IMG/VR virus record: IMGVR_UViG_3300003859_000001
Span: 1 to 48,534 of that record
Strand: one strand, 5' to 3'
From: a virus
DNA length: 48,534 bases
Part shown: piece by piece, positions 6,147-12,747 of the stretch
Position numbering within the stretch: the stretch's first letter is position 1
Layout of the letters: each line of letters opens with the position of its first letter
The notes under the pieces: generated by a model
Databases searched by the model: none
Seen by the model: only the letters and a program-made list of their open reading frames with translations
Told to the model about the DNA's origin: nothing
Made by a program: the position numbers and the translations under genes

Positions 6147-6791
6147 CTAATGGTAGGGTATTGCAAACGATTTGCCGGAGGTAATATAGTTGTAATCGTC
6201 ACCGGATTTTAGATTGATCACTGGCACATTATCAGGACAATACAAGCCCTTGCCCTTGATGTAGCAAACAGGAGAGCCCCAATTAACTTTATCATCATGT
6301 AACCCACCCCAGGAATAGACAAGCTTAAAATTATCCATCGGGTAATCATCGATATGATTAACCACCAAATAATTTTTCGTATACCCAAAAAACATAACAT
6401 CTGGAAACTTACTTGCCAGCTTTCGCCAGTCCATATATTCACTGAACTTGTAATAATCCCCCGCTGAATGTGGGCGAAATACCTGGAACTTTTCCCGCCT
6501 AAACTCCCTATATGCTATCTCGTAAAATTCATTCGTCTTTGCCAGGATCATATTAATCCTGCGCTTTGCATACACTTCTGGAAATAATATTTCCTGAACA
6601 GCTGCAAAACATCTTATATCCCCTTCCTTTCTTAGATACCTTGCGCCATTCTCCCGCTCATCAACAAAACATTTACACACCCCCGCATATAAGCAGCTAT
6701 AACCAACGCTCGTTTCAAAACACCCGACTTTTGCCCCTAATATATCCCCTAAAGCATTAACCTTGCTGTTGTGGTAGCTGAATATCTTCAT
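6147..6791 (-). CDS. GP88-like phage protein
   Basis: The protein has 214 residues. Residues 22-85 match what I recall of the phage gene-product-88 domain: a cysteine cluster (C24, C33, C39, C41), then the segment DIRCFAAVQE (C61) and a basic helix ending in RRIN. The function of that family is not established. The conserved cysteines suggest a metal or iron-sulfur site. The C-terminal half is aromatic-rich. It is the first gene of the only minus-strand operon and starts 28 bases downstream of a promoter that carries the same operator as the forward early promoters, so both directions are probably controlled together. Domain assignment is from motif memory. Confidence 0.65.
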   Translation of the reverse strand: MKIFSYHNSKVNALGDILGAKVGCFETSVGYSCLYAGVCKCFVDERENGARYLRKEGDIRCFAAVQEILFPEVYAKRRINMILAKTNEFYEIAYREFRREKFQVFRPHSAGDYYKFSEYMDWRKLASKFPDVMFFGYTKNYLVVNHIDDYPMDNFKLVYSWGGLHDDKVNWGSPVCYIKGKGLYCPDNVPVINLKSGDDYNYITSGKSFAIPYH

Positions 6792-6818
6792 GGCTTTTTG
6801 ATCTCCTTTTCACCCCCC

Positions 6819-6847
6819 ATTATAATAGATGTTACATCTATTGACAA
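6819..6847 (-). promoter_or_regulatory. Divergent promoter, minus strand, with operator in the spacer
   Basis: Read on the minus strand, TTGTCA (6847-6842), a 17-base spacer, then TATAAT (6824-6819). The spacer contains GATGTTACATC read on the plus strand at 6828-6838. Its -35 box overlaps that of the forward promoter. Confidence 0.85.
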
Positions 6848-6858
6848 GATGTAACATC
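6828..6858. promoter_or_regulatory. Pair of GATGTWACATC operators, 20 bp apart
   Basis: Two 11-bp palindromes, GATGTTACATC (6828-6838) and GATGTAACATC (6848-6858), have centres exactly 20 bp apart. One sits in the spacer of each divergent promoter. The same sequence and phasing recur at 7788-7820 and 46863-46913. Confidence 0.85.
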
Positions 6859-6869
6859 CGTTTTATAAT
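6841..6869 (+). promoter_or_regulatory. Divergent promoter, plus strand, with operator in the spacer
   Basis: Consensus TTGACA (6841-6846), a 17-base spacer and consensus TATAAT (6864-6869). The spacer holds GATGTAACATC (6848-6858). Transcription should begin near 6876, right at the leader hairpin, and run into the gene at 6899. Confidence 0.9.
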
Positions 6870-6873
6870 CCCC

Positions 6874-6895
6874 TTACCGCTTGAAAGGACGGTAA
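6874..6895 (+). promoter_or_regulatory. 5'-terminal leader hairpin with SD in the loop
   Basis: TTACCG (6874-6879) pairs with CGGTAA (6890-6895) around the loop CTTGAAAGGA, which contains the SD. The predicted transcript start (about 6876) falls at the base of the stem. The hairpin at 7838-7857 has the identical loop with a different stem. Confidence 0.65.
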
Positions 6896-6898
6896 ACA

Positions 6899-7186
6899 AT
6901 GAATACTCCAAAGTATGCACTAGAGCAGGAAGCAGAAGAATTTTCAGATGAGCAACTAGCAGCGATTTACCTTGACTCACACGATCACCCCGCCCCCTAT
7001 TGGACCACTGACGAACTACAACAGACCTTCAAAGTCATATCCTTTTTAATGCCGTTTGTGTTCGTCACCAGGAAGGAAGATAACCAGAACGGAACCTTAA
7101 CATGGATTGACCTTGATTGTGTTCTACCTGGACACTACGCCCGTTTATACTTTGACTTCAAACCCGACCATATAAGCATCTGGTAA
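6899..7186 (+). CDS. Hypothetical protein, 95 aa
   Basis: First gene behind the forward divergent promoter. The SD is GAAAGGA with nine bases to the ATG. Acidic, with an EFSDEQLAAIYLDSHDH helix near the start and an aromatic-rich C-terminus. There is no recognised domain. Being the first gene under an operator-controlled promoter suggests an early or regulated role, but that is only positional. Confidence 0.7.
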   Translation: MNTPKYALEQEAEEFSDEQLAAIYLDSHDHPAPYWTTDELQQTFKVISFLMPFVFVTRKEDNQNGTLTWIDLDCVLPGHYARLYFDFKPDHISIW

Positions 7187-7192
7187 AACCCA

Positions 7193-7423
7193 ATGGACGC
7201 ACAACCCAAACAGAAGAAATGTTATATGGCAATTGATCAACACGGTCACGCGTATCACGGTCTGACATACCCCCGCAAGGAATTAACCCAAATATTGAAC
7301 TGTAAGCACGTTGATAAAATGTACGTAGACACTAAGAATGGCGAAGTTTATCAGACGGGTTATGTAATTGCAGGCAGCTGGTTAAGAATATTTGAAGTTA
7401 TTCCCATGAGTAAACCCCTATGA
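7193..7423 (+). CDS. Hypothetical protein, 76 aa
   Basis: Seven bases after the preceding gene, with only a weak SD (GGTAAAACCC). Small, basic, beta-rich. No domain recognised. Its stop overlaps the next ATG. Confidence 0.6.
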   Translation: MDAQPKQKKCYMAIDQHGHAYHGLTYPRKELTQILNCKHVDKMYVDTKNGEVYQTGYVIAGSWLRIFEVIPMSKPL

Positions 7424-7746
7424 AAACAAACGACTTCCGCACGCAGCTGGATATGTTCAAACCTGTTCAAACCGGGCTGGACCTACGCCCACCAGAAGTA
7501 AAGAACGCAGCACCCACCAGCACGACATATTTAATCGAACTCACCCGCCTTGAGAAGTACTGCTTAATCATTCTGGAAACTGGCGAACATGACAGCATAC
7601 AGATTATGAGACTATACAACCAGGAGCACGATACATCAATAGATTGGCATGAGTTCTCCAATGCGCTTGATCATCTACACACCCGCCACTTTGTAGATGT
7701 AGCAGGATTCACAAGAGACGGTCAGACTATTTATAAGCTTTTATGA
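7420..7746 (+). CDS. Hypothetical protein, 108 aa, winged-helix-like C-terminus
   Basis: Coupled to the preceding gene by an ATGA overlap. From about residue 40 the order of predicted helices and a final beta hairpin (LTRLEKYCLIILETGE, then HEFSNALDHLHTRHFVD, then GFTRDGQTIYKL) resembles a small winged helix. Without a structural search this remains a guess. If correct, it may be a DNA-binding early regulator. Confidence 0.6.
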   Translation: MKTNDFRTQLDMFKPVQTGLDLRPPEVKNAAPTSTTYLIELTRLEKYCLIILETGEHDSIQIMRLYNQEHDTSIDWHEFSNALDHLHTRHFVDVAGFTRDGQTIYKLL

Positions 7747-7787
7747 TCAGGCTATGGGCTGGCTCTTTTTTGCTCATAATTGGAGCC

Positions 7788-7830
7788 GGATGTAACATAC
7801 CTTGACCGGATGTAACATCCATGATATATT
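7788..7830 (+). promoter_or_regulatory. Operator-controlled promoter before the DUF932-like gene
   Basis: TTGACC (7802-7807), a 17-base spacer and TATATT (7825-7830). Two copies of GGATGTAACATMC lie at 7788-7800 and 7808-7820, centres 20 bp apart, the second filling the spacer. A transcript would start near 7837. Confidence 0.85.
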
Positions 7831-7837
7831 ATAGGTC

Positions 7838-7857
7838 ACTCGCTTGAAAGGACGAGT
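7838..7857 (+). promoter_or_regulatory. 5'-terminal leader hairpin with SD in the loop
   Basis: ACTCG (7838-7842) pairs with CGAGT (7853-7857) around the loop CTTGAAAGGA, identical to the loop at 6880-6889. The predicted transcript start is at its base. The linear distance from SD to ATG is 13 bases, longer than usual, so folding may matter for translation. Confidence 0.6.
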
Positions 7858-7865
7858 AAAAACCG

Positions 7866-9020
7866 ATGACTACAACCATCAGCACGAGCAGCAAAAGAAC
7901 GTTATCAGAAGTAATCGAGCGTGTACGGGCTTACGCTCAAGACTGCACAGACGATCACACACAATCAACAGAACTGAGATTTGATACCACCGGAAGGATG
8001 TTATTCCCTTCCAAGTCTAGCAAGTACACAGAGAAAATAGCAACGCTCCCGAATGAGCACGCCTGGAACCAGCTAATAGAGAAGCTAGACGCACCCGCCA
8101 AAGCTTGGATCATGGACGACAAAAGATGTCCGGTTGAACTCAGAGCAAAAATATTTAACAACCTCGCCAAGGAGTACAGGAAGAACGCCGAATTATTCAT
8201 ACGCATGAAGGGCAACAACACCAGAGCGGTACTGTCGAGCAGCTACACCGCTTATGATAACCTCGATATGATCACCACCGTAGAAAAGATTGTCAATCAA
8301 AACGGGCTTAACGTCGAGGTGTACCGCCCTGAGATTGGAGATTTCATGTCAATGTATGTTTTACTCCCTGGGATTACATTCGATCACGACAGCAGCGGGA
8401 ACACCGACAGGAACGGGGGCTTGCATCCAGGGGTATATATCAGCAATGGCGAGACAGGTAACAGCGCAACCCGAACAGCTGGCGGGCTCTTCCGCTCAGT
8501 CTGCACCAATGGTGCCATTATCGGCTGGTCACGCGACCAGGACAACTCACTCAAAATGATACACCGCCACCACGATACCTACACCTTTACCCGCATTATC
8601 GCAAACGGTATTCTAGCAGGGTTACAGATAAGCGAGACTGCAGCAGCTGCCTATCTCGCAAGCACCGAAATGCCCGCAGGTGATAACGATCAAATCAAGA
8701 AACTGGTTAACTCATGGTCCGAAAAGTACGGGCTTTCGATCACGATCAAGGAAGATTGGCTTAAGGCAGTAGCAGGGGAAGCCATAGAGAACGGCAGGAC
8801 AAAGAACACTGCAAACGTGGTTGATGTGTTCAACGCAGCCACAGGAACCGCCCGATCTATTGACCGACCAGAAGAGCGGGAAGAGGTTGAACGTCTGGCA
8901 GGTGATTACCTGATGTCAGCAACTAAGACGGCACGAGCAATCCAGCATCAGGCACCAGCAGTACAGACGATCTCCCGCCCTCGCTATGACTTCTCTCAAT
9001 GGAGAGTCTCTAATGGCTAA
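7866..9020 (+). CDS. DUF932-like phage/plasmid protein
   Basis: The protein has 384 residues. The middle part contains KGNNTRAVLSSSYTAYDN, which resembles the R-A-x-L-S-x-x-Y motif of the DUF932 family, followed by a long alpha/beta region and a helical C-terminus with NVVDVFNAATG. DUF932 proteins are widespread in phages and plasmids and are usually encoded near recombination genes, but their activity is unknown. An in-frame TAA at 7857 excludes any longer start, so the ATG at 7866 is secure. The gene has its own operator-controlled promoter and leader hairpin, which marks it as an important regulated early protein. Family assignment is from motif recollection. Confidence 0.7.
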   Translation: MTTTISTSSKRTLSEVIERVRAYAQDCTDDHTQSTELRFDTTGRMLFPSKSSKYTEKIATLPNEHAWNQLIEKLDAPAKAWIMDDKRCPVELRAKIFNNLAKEYRKNAELFIRMKGNNTRAVLSSSYTAYDNLDMITTVEKIVNQNGLNVEVYRPEIGDFMSMYVLLPGITFDHDSSGNTDRNGGLHPGVYISNGETGNSATRTAGGLFRSVCTNGAIIGWSRDQDNSLKMIHRHHDTYTFTRIIANGILAGLQISETAAAAYLASTEMPAGDNDQIKKLVNSWSEKYGLSITIKEDWLKAVAGEAIENGRTKNTANVVDVFNAATGTARSIDRPEEREEVERLAGDYLMSATKTARAIQHQAPAVQTISRPRYDFSQWRVSNG

Positions 9021-9240
9021 CAGTGCGGTTTATTTTATCAACGAGTTATGCCGTGATACTGACGGCGGGCTCATCCCTTGCATAGCGCAACAAGGCACGC
9101 AAGGTTATTACCGCACTGATTGGAACTGGGGCTCTGATCTTGCCCTGGCTCAAAAGATAGCTGATGAAAAAAACCTGCTACTTGGTTTCACTCCGGTTGA
9201 AGCCTTCAAGATTGTACTTTCTACCATGAGAGGAGCGTAA
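9013..9240 (+). CDS. Hypothetical protein, 75 aa
   Basis: The start at ATG 9013 (GGAGAG upstream) overlaps the end of the DUF932-like gene by eight bases. An earlier ATG at 8986 is in frame but lacks a good SD. Contains an RTDWNWGSDLALAQKIADE segment followed by a helix. Unknown function. Confidence 0.65.
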   Translation: MANSAVYFINELCRDTDGGLIPCIAQQGTQGYYRTDWNWGSDLALAQKIADEKNLLLGFTPVEAFKIVLSTMRGA

Positions 9241-9244
9241 TACA

Positions 9245-9496
9245 ATGACACGCAGAGAACGCAACCGCCAGAATAAAAAGAACGATCACGCCCGAAGGTG
9301 TCCAAACTGTGGAGAACGGCTCCCAGGTAAGCCAGTCACTAACGAACCGTGTAAAGATTGTAAAGCAGTGCTCGATCTCATCAACGCACGTCTAGCACGC
9401 TACACAGCAAGAGCAAGCGAAATCAACTGGAATAAAGTTGATCTAAACTACCGTGACCCAGTAACGGGTTATGGCTTCGATGATCTGGAGGCTTGA
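9245..9496 (+). CDS. Zinc-ribbon protein, 83 aa
   Basis: Very basic N-terminus (RRERNRQNKK), then two C-x2-C knuckles (CPNCGE and CKDCKA) about 14 residues apart, forming a typical zinc ribbon, then a helix. The basic arm suggests nucleic-acid binding. It sits in the early operon downstream of the DUF932-like gene. Confidence 0.7.
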   Translation: MTRRERNRQNKKNDHARRCPNCGERLPGKPVTNEPCKDCKAVLDLINARLARYTARASEINWNKVDLNYRDPVTGYGFDDLEA

Positions 9497-9498
9497 TC

Positions 9499-9726
9499 AT
9501 GGCTGATCAGACAAGGGATAGAATCTCCTCAGTGCATATCGATGGTTATACTAGAACCATAACGTTCTTTTATCACCACAAACCAGCTGTAAGATTTAAT
9601 AAGCCAACCTATGCAACCCTTAACCGCTTGGTTGATCTAACCTGGAGAGGTAATCATAAGGTGGCTTATCTTGCACCATCAACAACCTGCATCCTAAATA
9701 CTAAAGATGGATTGAAGTTTATATAA
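9499..9726 (+). CDS. Hypothetical protein, 75 aa
   Basis: The start is taken at ATG 9499 because GGAGG lies 6 bases upstream. A TTG at 9493 is also in frame. Beta-rich with basic residues. Last gene of the early operon, followed by a strong terminator. Unknown function. Confidence 0.6.
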   Translation: MADQTRDRISSVHIDGYTRTITFFYHHKPAVRFNKPTYATLNRLVDLTWRGNHKVAYLAPSTTCILNTKDGLKFI

Positions 9727-9765
9727 TATCTTCCGGCTGATCAGCTGCACCGACCACCAACACTT

Positions 9766-9798
9766 GAGCCCTGGACCATAACCAGGGCTCTTCTGTTT
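9766..9798 (+). terminator. Rho-independent terminator of the early operon
   Basis: GAGCCCTGG (9766-9774) pairs with CCAGGGCTC (9782-9790) around a seven-base loop, followed by TTCTGTTT. It separates the early genes from the packaging and structural region. Confidence 0.85.
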
Positions 9799-9848
9799 GA
9801 TCAGGATAAACCAAGATAATCTATAAAAACATTGTTACCACGAATTGA

Positions 9849-9872
9849 GCAGCTGTTATTTCACACAGCTGC
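9849..9872. repeat. Inverted repeat in the early/late intergenic region
   Basis: GCAGCTGT and ACAGCTGC form an eight-bp stem with an eight-base loop. It lies between the terminator and the possible late promoter and has no T-tract. It may be an operator for a late regulator or part of a packaging site. The rest of 9727-9979 (253 bases) holds no gene I can support. Confidence 0.5.
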
Positions 9873-9903
9873 GAAACGAGTGGCGGATCATCGATACAGC
9901 CAG

Positions 9904-9933
9904 ATGATAACGATAATCTACCAGGGGTATAAT
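9904..9933 (+). promoter_or_regulatory. Candidate late promoter
   Basis: Perfect TATAAT at 9928-9933 with a weak -35 (ATGATA, four of six matches, 18-base spacer). Lies about 45 bases before the first gene of the packaging module. The GATGTWACATC operator is absent, so control would differ from the early promoters. Confidence 0.4.
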
Positions 9934-9979
9934 CACCACTAAGAAAGGACAACCAACCAACCCCAAAGGTAATGACCTT

Positions 9980-10873
9980 ATGACTAACAGTAAAATAATC
10001 CCAACACTTGGTTACAATCACTTAGAGATTGGCGCACCTGGAAACATCCAGACACACCGGATTTGTGGAGCACGCACCAGGAACGAAGCAACGGTAAACG
10101 AACTATGCCAGCTGCCTGCTGGTTGGGGAACTGATCACCCAGGTGCCGGACGCTGTAAGCTTCATGGAGGGAGCCGTAACCCTGGAAGGTATAGCGAGTT
10201 ATGGCGTGGACGCATGGCACAGATAGCACGAGCAGCACTGGAGCAGGAAGTAGACAATGATCCGCTTGATCTCCTGGCTGAATTAGAGGTCCAACGTGTG
10301 TTACTTGCCACATTGATTGATCAGCTGCAGCCAGGTGCTGCTCTTCCGGCATTGATGGACCATGATCACCAGGACGATCAGCCAGCTGCGTACAAGATGA
10401 GCCGGACCGAGCAGGTAATAAGAGAAGAGATAGCACGCCCGCCTGTTACGTCACGGAACAAGAAGCGTATGTTAGCAAGTCAAGATAGTATGGGGGGTGA
10501 TGGTGGTGTAGTCAATAAGTCAAGTAAAGGTTCCTCGGTGGATATCCCGCCCACAGAATTTTTAACAAAAGTAAATCCAGATAATCTATCTGTAGTAATC
10601 GACAGTTTTGGTACGTTGAGTGGAGACGAGCGGGAGGCTGTATATTTGCAGTTAGTTGAGCAAGTGCGGATACAGGTGAATGATATTGTGACAACGGTGA
10701 GTAAGATTGTGAGCATGAGGAACCAGACGGCGATAACGAGGAGTGAGGTAGCGTATTTGGTGATGTTGTTGCGGGAGGGGATGGAGAGGTTTGTACCGAA
10801 GGAGAACAGGGAGCCGTATGTTAACTGGATATTGGAGAATATACCAGGGATGGGAGGTAAGGCAGATGGATGA
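9980..10873 (+). CDS. Possible terminase small subunit with HGG zinc motif
   Basis: The protein has 297 residues. Residues 28-64 contain CGARTR, a second Cys (43) and GRCKLHGG (C59, H62), a motif found in phage proteins encoded next to large terminases and often ending in an H-G-G box. The rest is acidic and helical, with a Gly-rich linker near residue 170. Position directly before terL makes a DNA-recognition role in packaging likely. The SD is weak (AAAGGTAATGACCTT). Base composition changes in the 3' third (see the C-poor block), so the C-terminus may have a different origin. No classical small-terminase helix-turn-helix is obvious. Confidence 0.55.
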   Translation: MTNSKIIPTLGYNHLEIGAPGNIQTHRICGARTRNEATVNELCQLPAGWGTDHPGAGRCKLHGGSRNPGRYSELWRGRMAQIARAALEQEVDNDPLDLLAELEVQRVLLATLIDQLQPGAALPALMDHDHQDDQPAAYKMSRTEQVIREEIARPPVTSRNKKRMLASQDSMGGDGGVVNKSSKGSSVDIPPTEFLTKVNPDNLSVVIDSFGTLSGDEREAVYLQLVEQVRIQVNDIVTTVSKIVSMRNQTAITRSEVAYLVMLLREGMERFVPKENREPYVNWILENIPGMGGKADG

Positions 10874-11078
10874 AGAAGAGGAAGATGATAATGAGTTTTT
10901 GTCATTTGAGTTATCGGAGGGGGGAGCGTTGACGATAGGGCAGTTGATTGATTTGATAGAGAGTACGGGGGAAATGTTTGAGGTGTTGGAGTATGCGTGT
11001 GACAGTAAGGTATGTAGGATGAGTGATGCGGGGATCAGGGATCATACGGTGGAGATCAGGTTATCGAGGAAGGGGTAA
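10866..11078 (+). CDS. Small acidic protein, 70 aa
   Basis: The ATG at 10866 overlaps the preceding stop and has GGGAGG upstream. The N-terminus is a run of Glu/Asp (DEEEEDDNE). The rest is helical with two cysteines. It belongs to the C-poor block. Function unknown. Its position suggests a packaging or head-completion helper. Confidence 0.65.
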   Translation: MDEEEEDDNEFLSFELSEGGALTIGQLIDLIESTGEMFEVLEYACDSKVCRMSDAGIRDHTVEIRLSRKG

Positions 11079-11087
11079 TAACGAGCA

Positions 11088-11110
11088 CTCCCCTGAGGGG
11101 GGCAGGGGAG
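11088..11110. repeat. G/C-rich hairpin upstream of terL
   Basis: CTCCCCTG (11088-11095) pairs with CAGGGGAG (11103-11110) around a loop of A and six G. There is no T-tract, so it is not a simple terminator. In the gap just before terL it is a candidate packaging (cos/pac) or RNA-processing site. Confidence 0.55.
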
Positions 11111-11188
11111 CGTCGGAAAGGAGATTACAACTACAGCATTAGATACTGGAGCCAGAGGATATTATAAGATGGTGGAGTAAAAAAGTAA

Positions 11189-12703
11189 ATGGGAAACGTA
11201 CAGTTTGTTAAGGGAAGTTTATTGTCATTGGATGGGGTAGTGCAGCTGGCGAACCAGTTGTATGACAAGACGATAGTAGGGAAGCCTATAGATACGATCA
11301 GGTTCAAGCCACAGCCGAAGCAGGAGAAGTTATTGGATGTGTGTGGTTTATTGGATTGGTATTATGGGGTAGGACCGATCCAGGAGCCAGTGTGTAGTTT
11401 GATAGGGTACGGGGGTGCTGCGTATGGGGCAAAGACTTATGGGGTATTGGGGTTATCAGCTGTAGCAGCGTATGCGTTTCCAGGGGTTCAGATAGCATTT
11501 TTTCGTAGGACGTATACGGAGATTGAGGGAGCGGGTGGGGCAATGCAGACAGCGTATGAGGTATTCAATGGGATAGCAGAGTCAAGGGATAGTGGTAGGA
11601 ACTTTGTATTTCCAAAGAACAGCCAGTTTTTCTTTCAGCACTGTGAGAATGAGGCTGATGTATACAAGTACGAGGGTAAGCAGTTTGATATTCTGTTGTT
11701 GGATGAGGCTACGCATTTGAGTTGGTTTATAGCGGATCGGTTATTGATCAGGAACAGGGTAAGTGGGGATAATGGGATATTGAAGCCATTTTGTATAATG
11801 ACAACGAACCCAGGGAATATTGGACATAACTGGTATATGCAGTTATTTGGGTTGGAGAACTTTACGCAATGGGATGAGAGGGATGAACCGATCCTGGTGA
11901 AGAACCCGAATGGTAGACCAGTGCAGACATATTTTATTCCGGCGTTTATGAAGGATAATGAGATTGGGATGAAGCGTGATCCAGAGTACCAGAAGAGGTT
12001 GGAGCAGGCTGATCCTGATTTAGCTGATGCGTTGATAAAGGGAGACTGGAGCGTATTCTCAGGGCAGGCTTTCAGGCAGTTCGATCCTGCGATCCATATC
12101 TGTGAGCCGTTTGATTTGCCGAAACATTTTCCCAGGTGGAGGGCAGTAGATTGGGGAAGTGCGGAGCCGTTCTGTTGTTTGTGGTTTGCTCGTGATCCTG
12201 ATATTGGTAGGGTGTATGTGTATCGGGAAGTGTATATGGCAGGGTTGACGGACAGCCAGCAGGCGCAGTTGATTGTAGCCAACAGCCCGTTTGATGAGAA
12301 TATCAGTATCACGTTTGCTGATCCGAAGTCCTTTTGGGTGGCGAAGAACAGGTACGGGATAACGTATACGAGTGCTGATGAGTATAGGGATCAGGGGGTA
12401 TTGCTATGGGAAGCTGATAATGATAGAATATCAGGGAAGAAAAAGATAGACCAGTCGCTTACCCTTCTCCCCGATGGTAAGCCTGGACTTGTTATATTTC
12501 GTAATTGCGGGAACCTGATTAGAACGCTGCCGAGATTATCACGCAGCCTCGCTAATCCAGAAGATGTCGATAGTAGACAAGAGGACCACCCGTATGACAC
12601 ACTACGTTACGGTTTCACCAATCCGCTGATGTTCTCCAAAAGAGAGAAAAAAGAAAAGAAGGGGCAATCTGATAATCCCTGGATGCACATCGATGGACTA
12701 TAA
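11189..12703 (+). CDS. terL: Terminase large subunit
   Basis: The length of 504 residues is typical. The ATPase has a Walker A-like loop GGAAYGAKT (residues 75-83), Walker B LLLDEA (169-174) and the coupling motif MTTNPG (205-210). The RNase H-like nuclease follows, with Asp in AVDWG (about 321), an ADP motif (about 377-379) and YDTLRYGF near the end. TerL docks on the portal, pumps DNA into the prohead and cuts concatemers. The Walker A loop deviates from the usual G-G-K-S/T ending because Ala precedes the Lys. Up to about 12450 the gene uses mostly G-ending codons (TTG, AGG, GGG, ACG), then switches abruptly to the codon use of the neighbouring genes. The SD is weak (GGTGGAG, about 12 bases away). 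Confidence 0.92.
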   Translation: MGNVQFVKGSLLSLDGVVQLANQLYDKTIVGKPIDTIRFKPQPKQEKLLDVCGLLDWYYGVGPIQEPVCSLIGYGGAAYGAKTYGVLGLSAVAAYAFPGVQIAFFRRTYTEIEGAGGAMQTAYEVFNGIAESRDSGRNFVFPKNSQFFFQHCENEADVYKYEGKQFDILLLDEATHLSWFIADRLLIRNRVSGDNGILKPFCIMTTNPGNIGHNWYMQLFGLENFTQWDERDEPILVKNPNGRPVQTYFIPAFMKDNEIGMKRDPEYQKRLEQADPDLADALIKGDWSVFSGQAFRQFDPAIHICEPFDLPKHFPRWRAVDWGSAEPFCCLWFARDPDIGRVYVYREVYMAGLTDSQQAQLIVANSPFDENISITFADPKSFWVAKNRYGITYTSADEYRDQGVLLWEADNDRISGKKKIDQSLTLLPDGKPGLVIFRNCGNLIRTLPRLSRSLANPEDVDSRQEDHPYDTLRYGFTNPLMFSKREKKEKKGQSDNPWMHIDGL

Positions 12704-12747
12704 CCCCTTTATTATTTTACATATTTATATACCTGGAGTAAACAGCT

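Noticed and set aside
7741-7775. T-run after the 108-aa gene as a terminator
   Set aside because: A run of six T is present but no convincing stem precedes it.
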